Shown piece by piece: positions 1 through 10,405 of a DNA stretch of 64,000 nt (the stretch's first letter is position 1; each line of letters opens with the position of its first letter). The notes below the pieces were generated by a model. That model was not told the DNA's origin. It saw nothing but the letters and a program-made list of their open reading frames with translations, and ran no database searches. The DNA is taken from assembly GCA_963678705.1 (NCBI GenBank), contig OY783211.1, positions 15,142,603 through 15,206,602 on the forward strand, written 5' to 3'. Made by a program: the position numbers and the translations under genes. The stretch comes from Panorpa germanica. Taxonomy: Eukaryota > Arthropoda > Insecta > Mecoptera > Panorpidae.

Positions 1-359
1 GAATTTAACAAATTGTCTTCATTAAAATCTTACTGCATTGCTGAAATCTATAGATATTTAATAGCCTTATTGTTTATTTGTATCAGGTAATACAAAAGTG
101 CATTTTAGAGACATTGTTAAAGACGATTGGCATATGTTTGTCAGAAATTTGTAGATATTATTAAAGAAAATAAATGAGTTATTAAGTATATATATTTTTT
201 TATGGTTTGAATGAATTTCAAGTCTTATAAAAAAATTTTATGTAACAATGCAACACCTTAGTATGAGTATGTAGAACACTTATAATGTGGATTATTTATA
301 ATGATATTCAAACTTCTATAGGATTTCAATTCTATTAAAGAACTTCATCTTAACAATCG

Positions 360-364
<5 letters not shown>

Positions 365-391
<27 letters not shown>
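365..391. repeat. (AT)n microsatellite
   Basis: A run of about 13 AT dinucleotides, seen directly; likely length-variable. Confidence 0.85.
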
Positions 392-396
<5 letters not shown>

Positions 397-554
397 AGAT
401 TGTTGATAATATTAGCTATTTTAAAAATATGTTTTCATTTAAAATATGTGACTAAAGTAGTGATAGTGCAGTGGCTTATTATCAATGGTAACCTTACTTA
501 GTATGTGGCGTTAACGTCGAATATTTTTCAACGTAACACAACATCTCTCTGTAT

Positions 555-617
555 CCGGGCTAATATAAATCCCCTCCACATTTGGAAACGTTCATTTTCT
601 TAAAGGAGGTTTTAAAG
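555..617 (+). promoter_or_regulatory. Candidate RpL3 core promoter and 5' UTR
   Basis: A TATA-like TAATATAAAT lies at 561-570. About 30 bases downstream, near 593, a C followed by a pyrimidine tract (CATTTTCTT) could be the terminal oligopyrimidine start expected of ribosomal-protein mRNAs. The start codon is at 618. The TSS is inferred from spacing only. Confidence 0.4.
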
Positions 618-3600
618 ATGGTACGTATTTCTGATAATTATTTTATAAATCTTATAATATATTAAGAATCTTTTATGTTTTATTTTAAATAATCTTCTCA
701 TCTTATATAAAGTATTCGAATAGATTTGTTTTTTTGTTTAGTTTTATTGAAATTGCTAAAATCAATACTTGTATTACATTATACATTTTTTTTAAAACAT
801 GGCCTTAGTGGCAGACGTCCATTTGCAGTAATAAAATTTTGATTGAATATTTTAACCTCAATTTAGTAAATAGTATAAAATATGTATTTCGTTGCCTTAG
901 CAATAATTTATTTTTTACATAGTTTATTAATTATATATATTTTTTGTTTTTAGTCTCATCGTAAGTTTTCGGCTCCTCGCCATGGTTCTATGGGATTCTA
1001 CCCCAAGAAGCGCTCACAGCGTCATCGTGGTAAGGTTAAGGCATTCCCCAAGGATGACCCAAGCAAACCAGTCCACTTAACCGCCTTCATCGGTTACAAA
1101 GCTGGTATGACCCACGTGGTACGTGAAGCTGACAGACCTGGTTCAAGTAAGTTAAAACATGCTTTCAATATTATTTATTTTTGTTATTATCGATGATGAT
1201 TTAGTTTTATTTATCGTTTATGGAAGCTGAAACTAATGAGGATAACAGTCTAGGGCGGTCTGAGATATTAAGAAATGGAATTGCATTCTTTAAAGTTACA
1301 TCTATTTAATATAATTGATAATTTTCCAAATAATTTCACATGTAAAATCTAAATTACATCTGATTTTTATACGAAACACGTGTATTCTTACACGTGTTAC
1401 AAATTTAGGTTAAATTTATGTATATTTTGTTAAATGCATATTTCAAGTAAACTAATTCAATGTTAAATAGTTTAACTGAAGCACAATTTCAAAAAATCTT
1501 TATTAATTTTTTACAGAGATCAATAAGAAGGAAATCGTAGAGGCAGTCACCATTTTGGAAACTCCTCCAATGATTGTTGTTGGAGTAGTAGGATACATTG
1601 AAACTCCTCATGGTTTGAGAGCTCTAGCTACTGTTTGGGCTGAACATTTATCAGAAGATTGCCGTCGTCGCTTCTATAAGAACTGGTAAGTCTTCCAAAC
1701 ATAATATAATGTATTGTTGAAACTATTTGAGAAGTGTATCGATGATGATTTAGCTTATTTAATCGTTTATGGACACTGAAACTAATGAGGATATCAGTCT
1801 AGGGCGGTCTGAGATTACACTTTTCAAATATTGTTATTAAATAAAAATATAAATATATAAACAATAACTAATATATGAAACGCAGCTCTCCAATCTGTGC
1901 ATGAGAGTTATTTTTTTGATTAGAGCATCCGAAATAAGTCTGAACATGACTTGATTTTGTGCTTGAAGGGAATTTATCTCCGCTCACTGAAGAGATATAT
2001 TCCCAATTATGTTACAGAAGGATATTCAACCAATTGGTAACAGCAAGAGTCTTCTTTCTCTTGTTCTATTGGATTTTATCTTTTAAAAAAATCAAATCAA
2101 TTTTATAAATGGGATTGTGATGTTGTGTGTAGGTATAAATCAAAGAAGAAGGCTTTCACAAAGTCTTCCAAGAAGTGGCAAGATGATTTGGGACGCAAGT
2201 CAATTGAGAAGGATCTTAAGAAAATTGTCCGTTACTGCAAGGTTGTACGAGTTATCGCTCACACCCAGGTAACATTTATTATTATTAGTCTATTTTATTA
2301 TCTATTAGTACTATTTTATTTTACAAATTTCTAAATATTTCAATAATTGACTTTGAATCTCTTAACAAAAGTTTTAATCACATCTAATATTTCACTATTG
2401 AATTTTGATTTTTCTAAACTATAATTTATTTAATATATTATATATAAATAAATTAATAAAATTATATAATTAATACAAATCGACATTATAAAAGCTCTAT
2501 TGACTAAGGATTTATCCGGTGTTGAAGGGTTTTTTGCGACCGGGTACTGTTATGATAACTAGTGGCCCTCCGCAGTGTCGAAGAGCATGTGTCCCCAGGA
2601 CCCGGCGGCTATTCCATACTCTTCCTGTAGTCTCTGGACGATGATCAGAAGACAAAGCCATGTTTGCCGACATTTCATCTTACAAACTACTTTTAGTTTT
2701 ATTTTTTGTTTTGTCTTGTATTAACATGAACATGTATCGATTTCTAGATGAAATCCTTGAAACAACGCCAGAAGAAGGCTCACATCATGGAAATTCAACT
2801 GAATGGCGGTTCCATTGAAGACAAAGTTAAATGGGCTCGGGAATCCCTTGAGAAGCCTGTTCCAATTAGTCAAGTATTCGCTCAGGATGAGATGATCGAT
2901 TGTATTGGAGTCACCAAGGGCAAAGGATACAAGGGTACGTTAAATTTAAACGAAAATATTGTAAAACAAATTTTAATTCAAAAGATTATGATGAAAGAAC
3001 ATGTGTGCCTTGTATGATCTTTGTGATTCTGAAACCATGCTGCCTTCCTACTGATATCTAAAAAAAAAAAGTGTTTTAATTCTTGAAAAATGTTTTAATA
3101 CTTCTGATTTATTTTATTAATTATATTAATTACTTTTTAGGTGTTACCAGCCGTTGGCACACAAAGAAATTACCCCGCAAGACACACAAGGGTCTACGTA
3201 AGGTTGCCTGTATTGGTGCATGGCATCCAAGTCGTGTATCCTTCACCGTTGCCCGTGCTGGTCAAAAAGGATACCATCATCGTACTGAAATGAACAAGAA
3301 GATCTACCGCATTGGTGCTGGAATTCACACCAAGGACGGAAAGGTATTTATCTTTATAGCATTTTCAGAAATAAGATTTTTGTCAGTGATGAAAACTTCA
3401 ATAGAGCCAAAAAATATTGAATTATGATACAAACATGACATTGAATGATAGGGCTGAGACAATTTTAAATAATTATTATATTTTATTGAACAATTTATTT
3501 ATCAATTCATTAATTATTTTGATTTATTTATTTATAGGTTATTAAAAATAACGCTTCCACCGAGTACGATCTGACAGAAAAGAGCATTACCCCAATGGGA

Positions 3601-4397
3601 GGTTTCCCCCATTACGGAGAAGTTAACAATGACTTCATTATGATTAAGGGATGTTGCATGGGACCCAAGAAACGTGTTATCACTTTGAGAAAGGTAATTT
3701 TTTCTTTTTACAAATTAATCTTAAAATTTATTGTCTTTTTTTCACAGTGATTAGAGATCTCTTTCTTTACAAGTGAGGTTTTTCGTATAAATAATCTTAT
3801 TGATTAAAATTAAAAAAAAAGTAGAAATCAATTTTATTAATGACTAGCTCATTTGAGCTTCATTAATGTAACTACAATTGTTTTTGAATTTTGTCTTCCT
3901 GGAAGACCTAAATATTGTTTAACCGACACCATGAAAGCTCTATTGACTAAGGATTTATCCGGTGTTGAAGGGTTTTCTGCGACCGGGTACTGTTATTATA
4001 ATTAGTGGCCCTCCGCAGTGTCGAAGAGCATGTGTCCCCAGGACCCGGCGGCTATTCCATATTCTTCCTGTAGTCTCTGGACGATGATCAGAAGACAAAG
4101 CCATGTTTGCCGACAATTTCTAAATTTACGAAATATATTTGAATTCACAAATTTTAAGACTACGTTCTAATTGAATTCTTTCTGTTTTAGTCTCTGTTGG
4201 TGCATACTAAACGTGTTGCTCTTGAGAAGATTAATCTCAAGTTCATCGATACCAGTTCCAAATTCGGTCACGGACGATTCCAAACTGCTGCTGATAAGGC
4301 ATCTTTCATGGGACAACTTAAGAAGGACAGGATTAGGGAAGAAGCTGCCGCTGCCGCCGCTCAACCAGCAGCTGCGCCTGCACCTGCAACACAATAA
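618..4397 (+). CDS. RpL3: 60S ribosomal protein L3 (uL3), 8 coding exons
   Basis: Large-subunit ribosomal protein uL3, which shapes the peptidyl-transferase surroundings of the cytosolic 60S subunit. My exons are 618-620, 954-1146, 1517-1685, 2133-2268, 2748-2934, 3141-3343, 3538-3693 and 4191-4397. Together they give 1254 nt, or 417 aa, which is the usual length for animals. Exon 1 is only the ATG, immediately followed by a GTACGT donor, so the protein begins [21 protein letters not shown]. The sequence is near-invariant throughout (for example [20 protein letters not shown] and [20 protein letters not shown]). The C-terminus is an Ala/Pro-rich tail. All junctions are GT-AG and in phase. Introns 2, 3, 4, 5, 6 and 7 contain guide-RNA candidates, so the gene is a snoRNA host. 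An AATAAA signal lies near 4459. Confidence 0.97.
1188..1267 (+). ncRNA. Box C/D snoRNA, copy 1 (RpL3 intron 2)
   Basis: C box ATGATGA at 1193-1199 and D box CTGA at 1260-1263 are closed by a terminal stem TATC/GATA. A D' box CTGA lies at 1227-1230. The guide next to D (AGGGCGGT) is antisense to the 18S rRNA stretch ACCGCCCUAG. The guide next to D' (ATCGTTTATGG) is antisense to CCAUAAACGAU, which lies just downstream in the same 18S region (rRNA recalled from memory). It would therefore direct two nearby 2'-O-methylations. A second copy is in intron 3. Confidence 0.85.
1737..1815 (+). ncRNA. Box C/D snoRNA, copy 2 (RpL3 intron 3)
   Basis: Close paralogue of the intron-2 snoRNA. C box ATGATGA is at 1742-1748 and D box CTGA at 1809-1812, with the same TCTAGGGCGGT and ATCGTTTATGG guides. 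It differs mainly in spacer bases and in a weaker terminal stem. Retention of both guides suggests the same 18S targets. Confidence 0.85.
1880..2018 (+). ncRNA. Possible H/ACA-like RNA in RpL3 intron 3
   Basis: A run of inverted repeats lies downstream of the C/D copy: CTCTC/GAGAG near 1886-1907, AAGTC/GACTT near 1935-1951, and a strong stem GGGAAT...ATCTC/GAGAT...ATTCCC at 1968-2003. AGAGCA at 1922-1927 fits the H box consensus ANANNA. ACA is at 2014-2016. The architecture is suggestive only. Confidence 0.4.
2491..2675 (+). ncRNA. Structured 185-nt RNA, copy 1 (RpL3 intron 4)
   Basis: A 185-nt block, much more GC-rich than the intron around it, is repeated almost unchanged in intron 7. It ends GCCGACATTT, i.e. 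an ACA three bases from the block's end, as in H/ACA RNAs. An AGAGCA that fits the H box lies in the middle. Visible stems include GGGTACT/AGTGGCCC and CAGGA/TCCTG. It is longer than a standard insect H/ACA RNA, so the class is uncertain, but that it is a conserved RNA unit is well supported by the duplication. Confidence 0.7.
2984..3060 (+). ncRNA. Box C/D snoRNA, SNORD83-like (RpL3 intron 5)
   Basis: C box ATGATGA at 2989-2995, internal CTGA at 3030-3033 and D box CTGA at 3052-3055 are flanked by AGAT/ATCT. The guide before D (TGCTGCCTTCCT) is antisense to 18S AGGAAGGCAGCA. The fifth base from D points at the A six bases after the U14-directed C, which corresponds to human A468 by my count. 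Human SNORD83, which I recall targets that site, is also hosted by RPL3, so this is probably its orthologue (inference). Confidence 0.8.
3380..3462 (+). ncRNA. Box C/D snoRNA (RpL3 intron 6)
   Basis: C box GTGATGA at 3386-3392 and D box CTGA at 3454-3457 are closed by a perfect TTGTC/GACAA stem. The guide before D reads TGATAGGG. It could pair with CCCUAUCA in 18S rRNA, but eight bases are too few to assign a target. Confidence 0.7.
3934..4118 (+). ncRNA. Structured 185-nt RNA, copy 2 (RpL3 intron 7)
   Basis: Second copy of the intron-4 block, with the same length, same AGAGCA and same ACA end. It differs at only a handful of bases, several of them in the loop of the GGGTACT/AGTGGCCC stem, which is the pattern of a functional RNA under structural constraint. 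Confidence 0.7.
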
Positions 4398-4843
4398 ACT
4401 GTTGTGTAATATAAATATACTATATATAATTTTTATTACATTAACAACTTGTGGATAGAATAAAAAATATAAAGAAAGTATTTTGTTTTATTTTATATTG
4501 AATAATAAGCTGCTTGAATCTGTTTCTTACATTTTATTGATTATCTGAGATAATGTTTTTGCTTCATTTAGCAGACTACATATATTGTTTTGCGTATTAG
4601 ACTACATGTGTGCTGCACCATGCCTAATTATAGGATCATACTGCCTTGTGCTTTTAGTAAGAAGAAATTCTACGATTGTGCATACCACTTTGTTTGTCTA
4701 TAGTCAATCTTGAAATAAAAAAAGTCTTCAAATGCTTAATGGTATCAAAACTAATATTCCAGTAGTAATTATTGAATAATAATTTCAACATACGATGCAC
4801 CATCTATGAAACATTAGATAAAGTTAAGCTCATTATAAATTAG
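4398..4843. other. AT-rich spacer after RpL3
   Basis: Contains the RpL3 3' UTR and polyadenylation signal (AATAAA near 4459). Nothing else is recognisable. Confidence 0.5.
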
Positions 4844-4910
4844 AACGCCTGATCAGTATGCAACTATAATTACTTATAGTGTATTTATAGTTTCATGCTG
4901 ATTAGGCGTT
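4844..4910. repeat. 26-bp inverted repeat (hairpin) beside the minisatellite
   Basis: 4844-4869 (AACGCCTGATCAGTATGC...) is the near-perfect reverse complement of 4885-4910 (...GCTGATTAGGCGTT), with a 15-base loop. The motif AGGCGTTGAA recurs at about 5320, 7114 and 7863, inside and beyond the array. It may be an end sequence of the element that carries the minisatellite. Confidence 0.75.
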
Positions 4911-4934
4911 GAAAATATTTTACGAAAAATAATA

Positions 4935-7565
4935 TTTTCTATATTTCTTGTGATGTAAAAAGATTATACTCTTTTTAAAATTGATAAAATCATTGTATTT
5001 TTAAATTAAGCAAAAATCTCTTGTTAAAAACGATGGAAATGTCAAAAATCAAATTTTCTTCATTTCTTCGAGATAATAGAAGGATATAGCCTTGTTAAAA
5101 ACGATGGAAATATTTAATTTTTAATTGTAGTAAAAACTAAATTTTCATCGTTTCTTCGACAAGGTTATACTCTTGTTAAAAATGATGAAAATATTGTATT
5201 TACTAAATTTACAATATCATATAAATACTCCAGTTTAATTCAAATTTAAAATACTACTAGCGACATCTATTTATGTAATTACAAACTAAAAAGAGAGGTT
5301 AGTTGTGTTGCCTAAAATCAGGCGTTGAAGATTCCACAAATTTCATTATTTTATGTAAATATTAATTTAAAAAAAACTAATACAAAAACTAAATTTTCTT
5401 CATTTCTTCGAGATGATAATAGGTTATAGCCTTGTTAAAAACGATGGAAATGTTAAATTTTTAATTTTAGCAAAAATTAAATTTTCTTCGTTTCTTCGAG
5501 ATGATAGAAGGTTATAGCCTTGTTAAAAACGATGGAATTCTTAAATTTTTAATTTTAGCAAAAACTAAATTATCTTCATTTCTTCGAGATGATAGAAGGT
5601 TATAGCCTTGTTAAAAACGATGAAAATATTGAATTTTTAATATTGGCAAAAACTAAATTTTCTTCGTTTCTTCGAGATGATAGAAGGTTATAGCCTTGTT
5701 AAAAACGATGAAAATGTTGAATTTTTAATATTGGCAAAAACTAAAATTTCTTCATTTCTTCGAGATGTTAGAAGGTTATAGCCTTGTTAAAAACGATGGA
5801 AATGTTAAATTTTTAATTTTAGCAAAAACTAAATTATCTTCATTTCTTCGAGATGATAGAAGGTTTCAAAAACTAAAATTTCTTCATTTCTTCGAGATGT
5901 TAGAAGGTTATAGCCTTGTTAAAAACGATGAAAATGTTGAATTTTTAATATTGGCAAAAACTAAAATTTCTTCATTTCTTCGAGATGTTAGAAGGTTATA
6001 GCCTTGTTAAAAACGATGAAAATGTTGAATTTTTAATATTGGCAAAAACTAAAATTTCTTCATTTCTTCGAGATGTTAGAATGTTATAGCCTTGTTAAAA
6101 ACGATGAAAATGTTGAATTTTTAATATTGGCAAAAACTAAATTTTCTTCGTTTCTTTGAGATGATAGAAGGTTATAGCCTTGTTAAAAACGATGGAAATG
6201 TTAAATTTTTAATTTTAGCAAAAACTAAATTATCTTCATTTCTTCGAGATGATAGAAGGTTATAGCCTTGTTAAAAACGATGAAAATGTTGAATTTTTAA
6301 TATTGGCAAAAACTAAATTTTCTTCGTTTCTTTGAGATGATAGAAGGTTATAGCCTTGTTAAAAACGATGGAAATGTTAAATTTTTAATTTTAGCAAAAA
6401 CTAAATTATCTTCATTTCTTTGAGATGATAGAAGGTTATATATAGCCTTGTTAAAAACGATGGAAATGTTAAATTTTTAATATTAGCAAAAACTAAAATT
6501 TCTTCATTTCTTCGAGATGTTAGAAGGTTATACCCTTGTTAAAAACGATGGAATTCTTAAATTTTTAATTTTAGCAAAAACTAAATTTTCTTCGTTTCTT
6601 CGAGATGATAGAAGGTTATAGCCTTGTTAAAAACGATGAAAATGTTGAATTTTTAATATTGGCAAAAACTAAAATTTCTTCATTTCTTCGAGATGTTAGA
6701 ATGTTATAGCCTTGTTAAAAACGATGAAAATGTTGAATTTTTAATATTGGCAAAAACTAAATTATCTTCATTTCTTCGAGATGATAGAAGGTTATAGCCT
6801 TGTTAAAAACGATGGAAATGTTAAATTTTTAATTTTAGAAAAACTAAATTATCTTCATTTCTTCGAGATAATAGAAGGATATAGCCTTGTTAAAAACGAT
6901 GGAAATATTTAATTTTTAATTTTAGTAAAAACTAAATTTTCATCGTTTCTTCGACAAGGTTATACTCTTGTTAAAAATGATGAAATTTTGTATTTACTAA
7001 ATTTACAATATCATATAAATACTCCAGTTTAATTTAAATTTAAAATACTACTAGCGACATCTATTTATGTAATTACAAACTAAAAAGAGAGGTTAGTTGT
7101 GTTGCCTAAAATTCAGGCGTTGAAGATTCCACAATTTCATTATTTTATGTAAATATTAATTTTAAAAGAACTAATACAAAAACTAAATTTTCTTCATTTC
7201 TTCGAGATGATAGAAGGTTATAGCCTTGTTAAAAACGATGAAAATGTTGAATTTTTAATTTTAGCAAAAATCAAATTTTCTTCATTTCTTCGAGATGATA
7301 GAAGGTTATAGCCTTGTTAAAAACGATGAAAATGTAGAATTTTTAATTTTTGCAAAATTCAAATTTCCTTCATTTCTTCGAGATGATAGAAGGTTATACT
7401 CTTGTTAAAATCGATGAAAATGTTGAATTTTTAATTTTAGCAAAAAACCAAATTTTCTTCATTTCTTCGAGATGATAGAAGGTTATACTCTTGTTAAAAA
7501 CGCTGAAAATGTTAAATTTTTAATTTTACCAAAAATAAGATTTTCTCCATTTCTTGCGATGTAAG
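4935..7565. repeat. 88-bp minisatellite array, about 25 units
   Basis: Successive units (core TAGCCTTGTTAAAAACGATG, then TTCTTCGAGATGATAGAAGG) recur every 88 bp. The outer units are degenerate. Two non-repeat inserts of about 230 bp, 5161-5390 and 6955-7180, are nearly identical to each other and 1.79 kb apart, so a large block was duplicated. 88 is not a multiple of 3, so no frame stays open. Confidence 0.93.
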
Positions 7566-8240
7566 AAGATTGGAAGAAGGAAAGAAAGAACAGACATTTT
7601 TAAATGTTTGGAACAATAGATATTTGTACCTTCTTTACAGCTTAATAAATTATTCATAATAAAAAGTTTCTATTAATCAGTTGATAGATATTATTATTTA
7701 ATTTTATTAAGTAATTATTAGTAATGATTTAAACATAATATTCGTCATCTATTAAACAGTTGATGTATCAAATATATTAATTCTTTACTTCATAGATACT
7801 ATTTGTTAATTGCTTGCAGTATTTATCAGTATTTTTGTGTATATATATAGATGCATGCTAATCAGGCGTTGAAAATAAGATTTTTTCTAAATTGTTACAG
7901 ATCGAGGAAGACTACACTGCGTTGATTGATTTATAAATTTGTAGTATTTTTAATTTTAGCAAAGACAAGACTTTCTGGCATATCTTGAGATGAAATTATG
8001 ATTCTAATATACTAACGTTATTGCTTATTATTTACTTATAAAACAAGAGTCTCAAAATTGAACTTTCTTTACTGTTTATTTGCTAATGTATGTTACGTGA
8101 AACCTCTAGAAAGGATTTAATAAATAACTCTGCATTGTTTATAAAACATTTATTGATATTATGCACTGAATCGTATTAACATGTCAAAGATGTATATACA
8201 ACTGCATTTACTGAATTAAACTATTACAAATAAAAGATTC
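7566..8240. other. Spacer with degenerate minisatellite-like sequence
   Basis: AT-rich. The motif AATCAGGCGTTGAAAAT recurs at 7860-7875 and is followed by weak matches to the 88-bp unit to about 8000. The 3' UTR of the minus-strand mRpS33 gene lies at the right edge. Confidence 0.5.
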
Positions 8241-8650
8241 TTATTTCTTGCTTCTTTTTCCTTCTCCTTTCTTGGGTGGAGCCTTTCCTCTTAATGCTCT
8301 AAGTCTCTTCATTTCTTCTTTAAAATCTTGATGTTCATCACGAAATAGACCATAATCTCTAAGTTTCTTCGCTAATAAATGAGTTTCAACATGTCTAGGA
8401 TAATACTCAGTGACTTCTTTTCGTAAATGTATAGGCTTTTCACTGAATAATTGAACTACCTATTTAATATAACAATTTGAAAATACATTATTTATCTGAC
8501 ACATAATTTTATTTTACTATATGCAAAGCTAACCTTCATAGATTTAGAGTTTGTAGGTCTTGACACTTCGCCAAAAATTCTTTTACTCAAATGGTTCATT
8601 CGTCGTGCATAATTTGTCGTGTTTTGGGCTAACGTTATGTATTTTGACAT
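8241..8650 (-). CDS. mRpS33: Mitochondrial 28S ribosomal protein S33 (mS33)
   Basis: Small-subunit mitoribosomal protein. There are two exons on the minus strand, 8650-8534 and 8459-8241, coding for 111 aa, close to the roughly 106 aa of the mammalian protein. Family signature segments are [20 protein letters not shown] at about residues 24-41 and [23 protein letters not shown] with a KKGEGKR tail at the C-terminus. The single intron is GT-AG. It is divergently transcribed from a small membrane-protein gene starting at 9032, with about 380 bp between the start codons, so the two probably share a promoter. Confidence 0.95.
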
Positions 8651-9031
8651 TATTGTACTATTTTAATAAACAAAGATGAACTATTTAATTATTAAATAAA
8701 TATCACGCGATATACGTACATGTAAAACTTTTCTACTTAATACTTGTTCTAAAATAGAAGCAAAAATAATTGTGCTTCTATTTCGTAAGCCTACGATGTA
8801 TTGAAAATGTGATACGTCGTGTATAAATAATGGTTATTAATTATATTTACGCAAATATGTAAGTAATTTCCATATATTTATAATTTAAAGGCTTAACATA
8901 ATGATATAAAATATGAATTTTCATTAAACTTTACTTTATATATATGAAAAATCAAATTTTATGTGTTAAGAAAATAATAAATAATTTTTTTTTATTGCAG
9001 GTAACTTTATTATCGACAATGTAATTACAAA
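8651..9031. promoter_or_regulatory. Divergent promoter region, mRpS33 / small TM protein
   Basis: Head-to-head spacer. A polypyrimidine tract ending TTTATTGCAG at about 8991-9000, just before GTAACTTT, looks like a splice acceptor. The + gene therefore probably has a non-coding first exon within this spacer. Confidence 0.45.
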
Positions 9032-9376
9032 ATGTTACTATCCAGACCCACCAGCTACCGCTGGTTTCCTAGTATATTTCTTTTATTATTATCTTCCTTG
9101 GCGCTAGTTACAATTTTACAATTAAAAAGTTTTTATGAAAATACTCAAAAACTTAACAGAATGCAAGAATATAACTTATTTGTAAGTAATTAATTTCGAA
9201 AATATGCATATACTTTAAACAATTACTGTAACAATAGATCAATTAAAAAAATTCTGTTACAGGCTGATGAATTAACTGAAAAAATGGGAAAATTAGAATC
9301 TCAAGTAGGAAGAAATGATGCATTTATACACAAATTAGTTTTAGCGTTTAAAAAGAAAGTTAGAATTAAAAATTAA
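9032..9376 (+). CDS. Small single-pass membrane protein, 87 aa, unrecognised
   Basis: Exons 9032-9181 and 9263-9376 join in phase with a GTAAGT donor and a TTACAG acceptor. The N-terminus is short and positively charged. It is followed by one hydrophobic segment (IFLLLLSSLALVTIL, about residues 15-29). The rest is a charged, heptad-like C-terminal helix (LTEKMGKLESQVGRNDAF) ending in a basic tail KKKVRIKN. The layout resembles small mitochondrial inner-membrane assembly factors, but I do not recognise the family. The head-to-head arrangement with mRpS33 is weak support for a mitochondrial role. Intact splicing and a clean frame argue that it is real. Confidence 0.7.
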
Positions 9377-10405
9377 TCGTAAATAATTAATAAAAGAACC
9401 GAGGTGCTATCATCTTTTAAATCAGTTATCTGTTAGCTTTATTTGCAAATTCAGTAACTTTGTTTTTAAGTAAACCATTTCGTAAAATATCTAAATTTAG
9501 TAAGAAAACGAAATGCCTCCGAAATATTGTTCGTTTGACCAAGACATTTTATTTTTTACGTCGTAAAACATACTTCGTCCTGTTAATTCAGTGGGTGCTC
9601 ATTTCACTTGCGAAGACTTAACTAGAGAGTTACTTTTTCAGAAGATGATGATTTTCGTTTTTCCAAACAATTCGATGATTAAAAAAACTATTTCTCGACA
9701 TTTCTAGTGACGAGTTTGTCAAAAATAAATTTTTATCATGTTCACACCAAAGTTTAAAATATAGTTTTGTATTAAAAACCTCAACAACTATTACAAATAT
9801 TAAAATGTTTTTTAAAACATTTAATTGAAGTAAGGTTATTGACTGATTTCTAAATTTGATAGTTTCCTTATATTCCATATGCCTTCAAAATGTATTAAAC
9901 ATATATTTTTTTATTGTATTATAGCTTTAACAAAATAGCCAGTATTTTAAATGTAATATGTTATTAATAATTATATTAATATAAAATTTATTATTGTAAT
10001 GCAGAATAATTAAATTAGTTGTATTATGTAGCATTTATACATTTAAATAAATTGTTGTTAATATTATTAAACAAAATACTAGAAAGAATTTCATTTATTT
10101 ATTGCTTATAACACAAAAATAAAATAATGTTTTTAACTTATACAAATATTTAATGGAAGATATAAGTTACACAAAACATATGCAGCTTATCATCTACTTC
10201 TGTTAAATTGAATAGAACTATACATTTAAAAGATTATAAAATATTAATGACTAAACAATAAATAAACTTTTTACATATATTACTCATTGCATTTTATAAT
10301 TAATTATGCATTTAAAAATGCTGTACATGATTATAGACCTATTAAAATAAAGTTTTATACAATAACAAATACCTCGCGAAAAGAATAATTCAAAAGTATT
10401 TTCTG
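9377..10405. other. Intergenic, nothing recognised
   Basis: AT-rich, about 1 kb, between two convergent 3' ends. An 82-codon minus-strand open frame at 9630-9878 has no visible motif or splice support. Confidence 0.5.

Larger units (their letters stand above)
1..617. other. AT-rich upstream flank of RpL3
   Basis: No coding exon is recognisable here. The stretch is AT-rich, has stops in every frame, and contains one AT dinucleotide run (about 365-391). The last 80 bases hold the likely RpL3 promoter. Confidence 0.6.

Noticed and set aside
5765..6001. 78-codon repeat-encoded protein in the minisatellite
   Set aside because: The unit length is not a multiple of three, so the frame changes each unit; the open stretch is an accident of one indel.
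4935..7565. CRISPR-like reading of the repeat array
   Set aside because: The 88-bp unit is repeated along its whole length with no unique spacers, and the host is an insect. It is a minisatellite.
9630..9878. 82-codon minus-strand frame between genes
   Set aside because: No motif, no splice sites, and composition like the surrounding AT-rich DNA.
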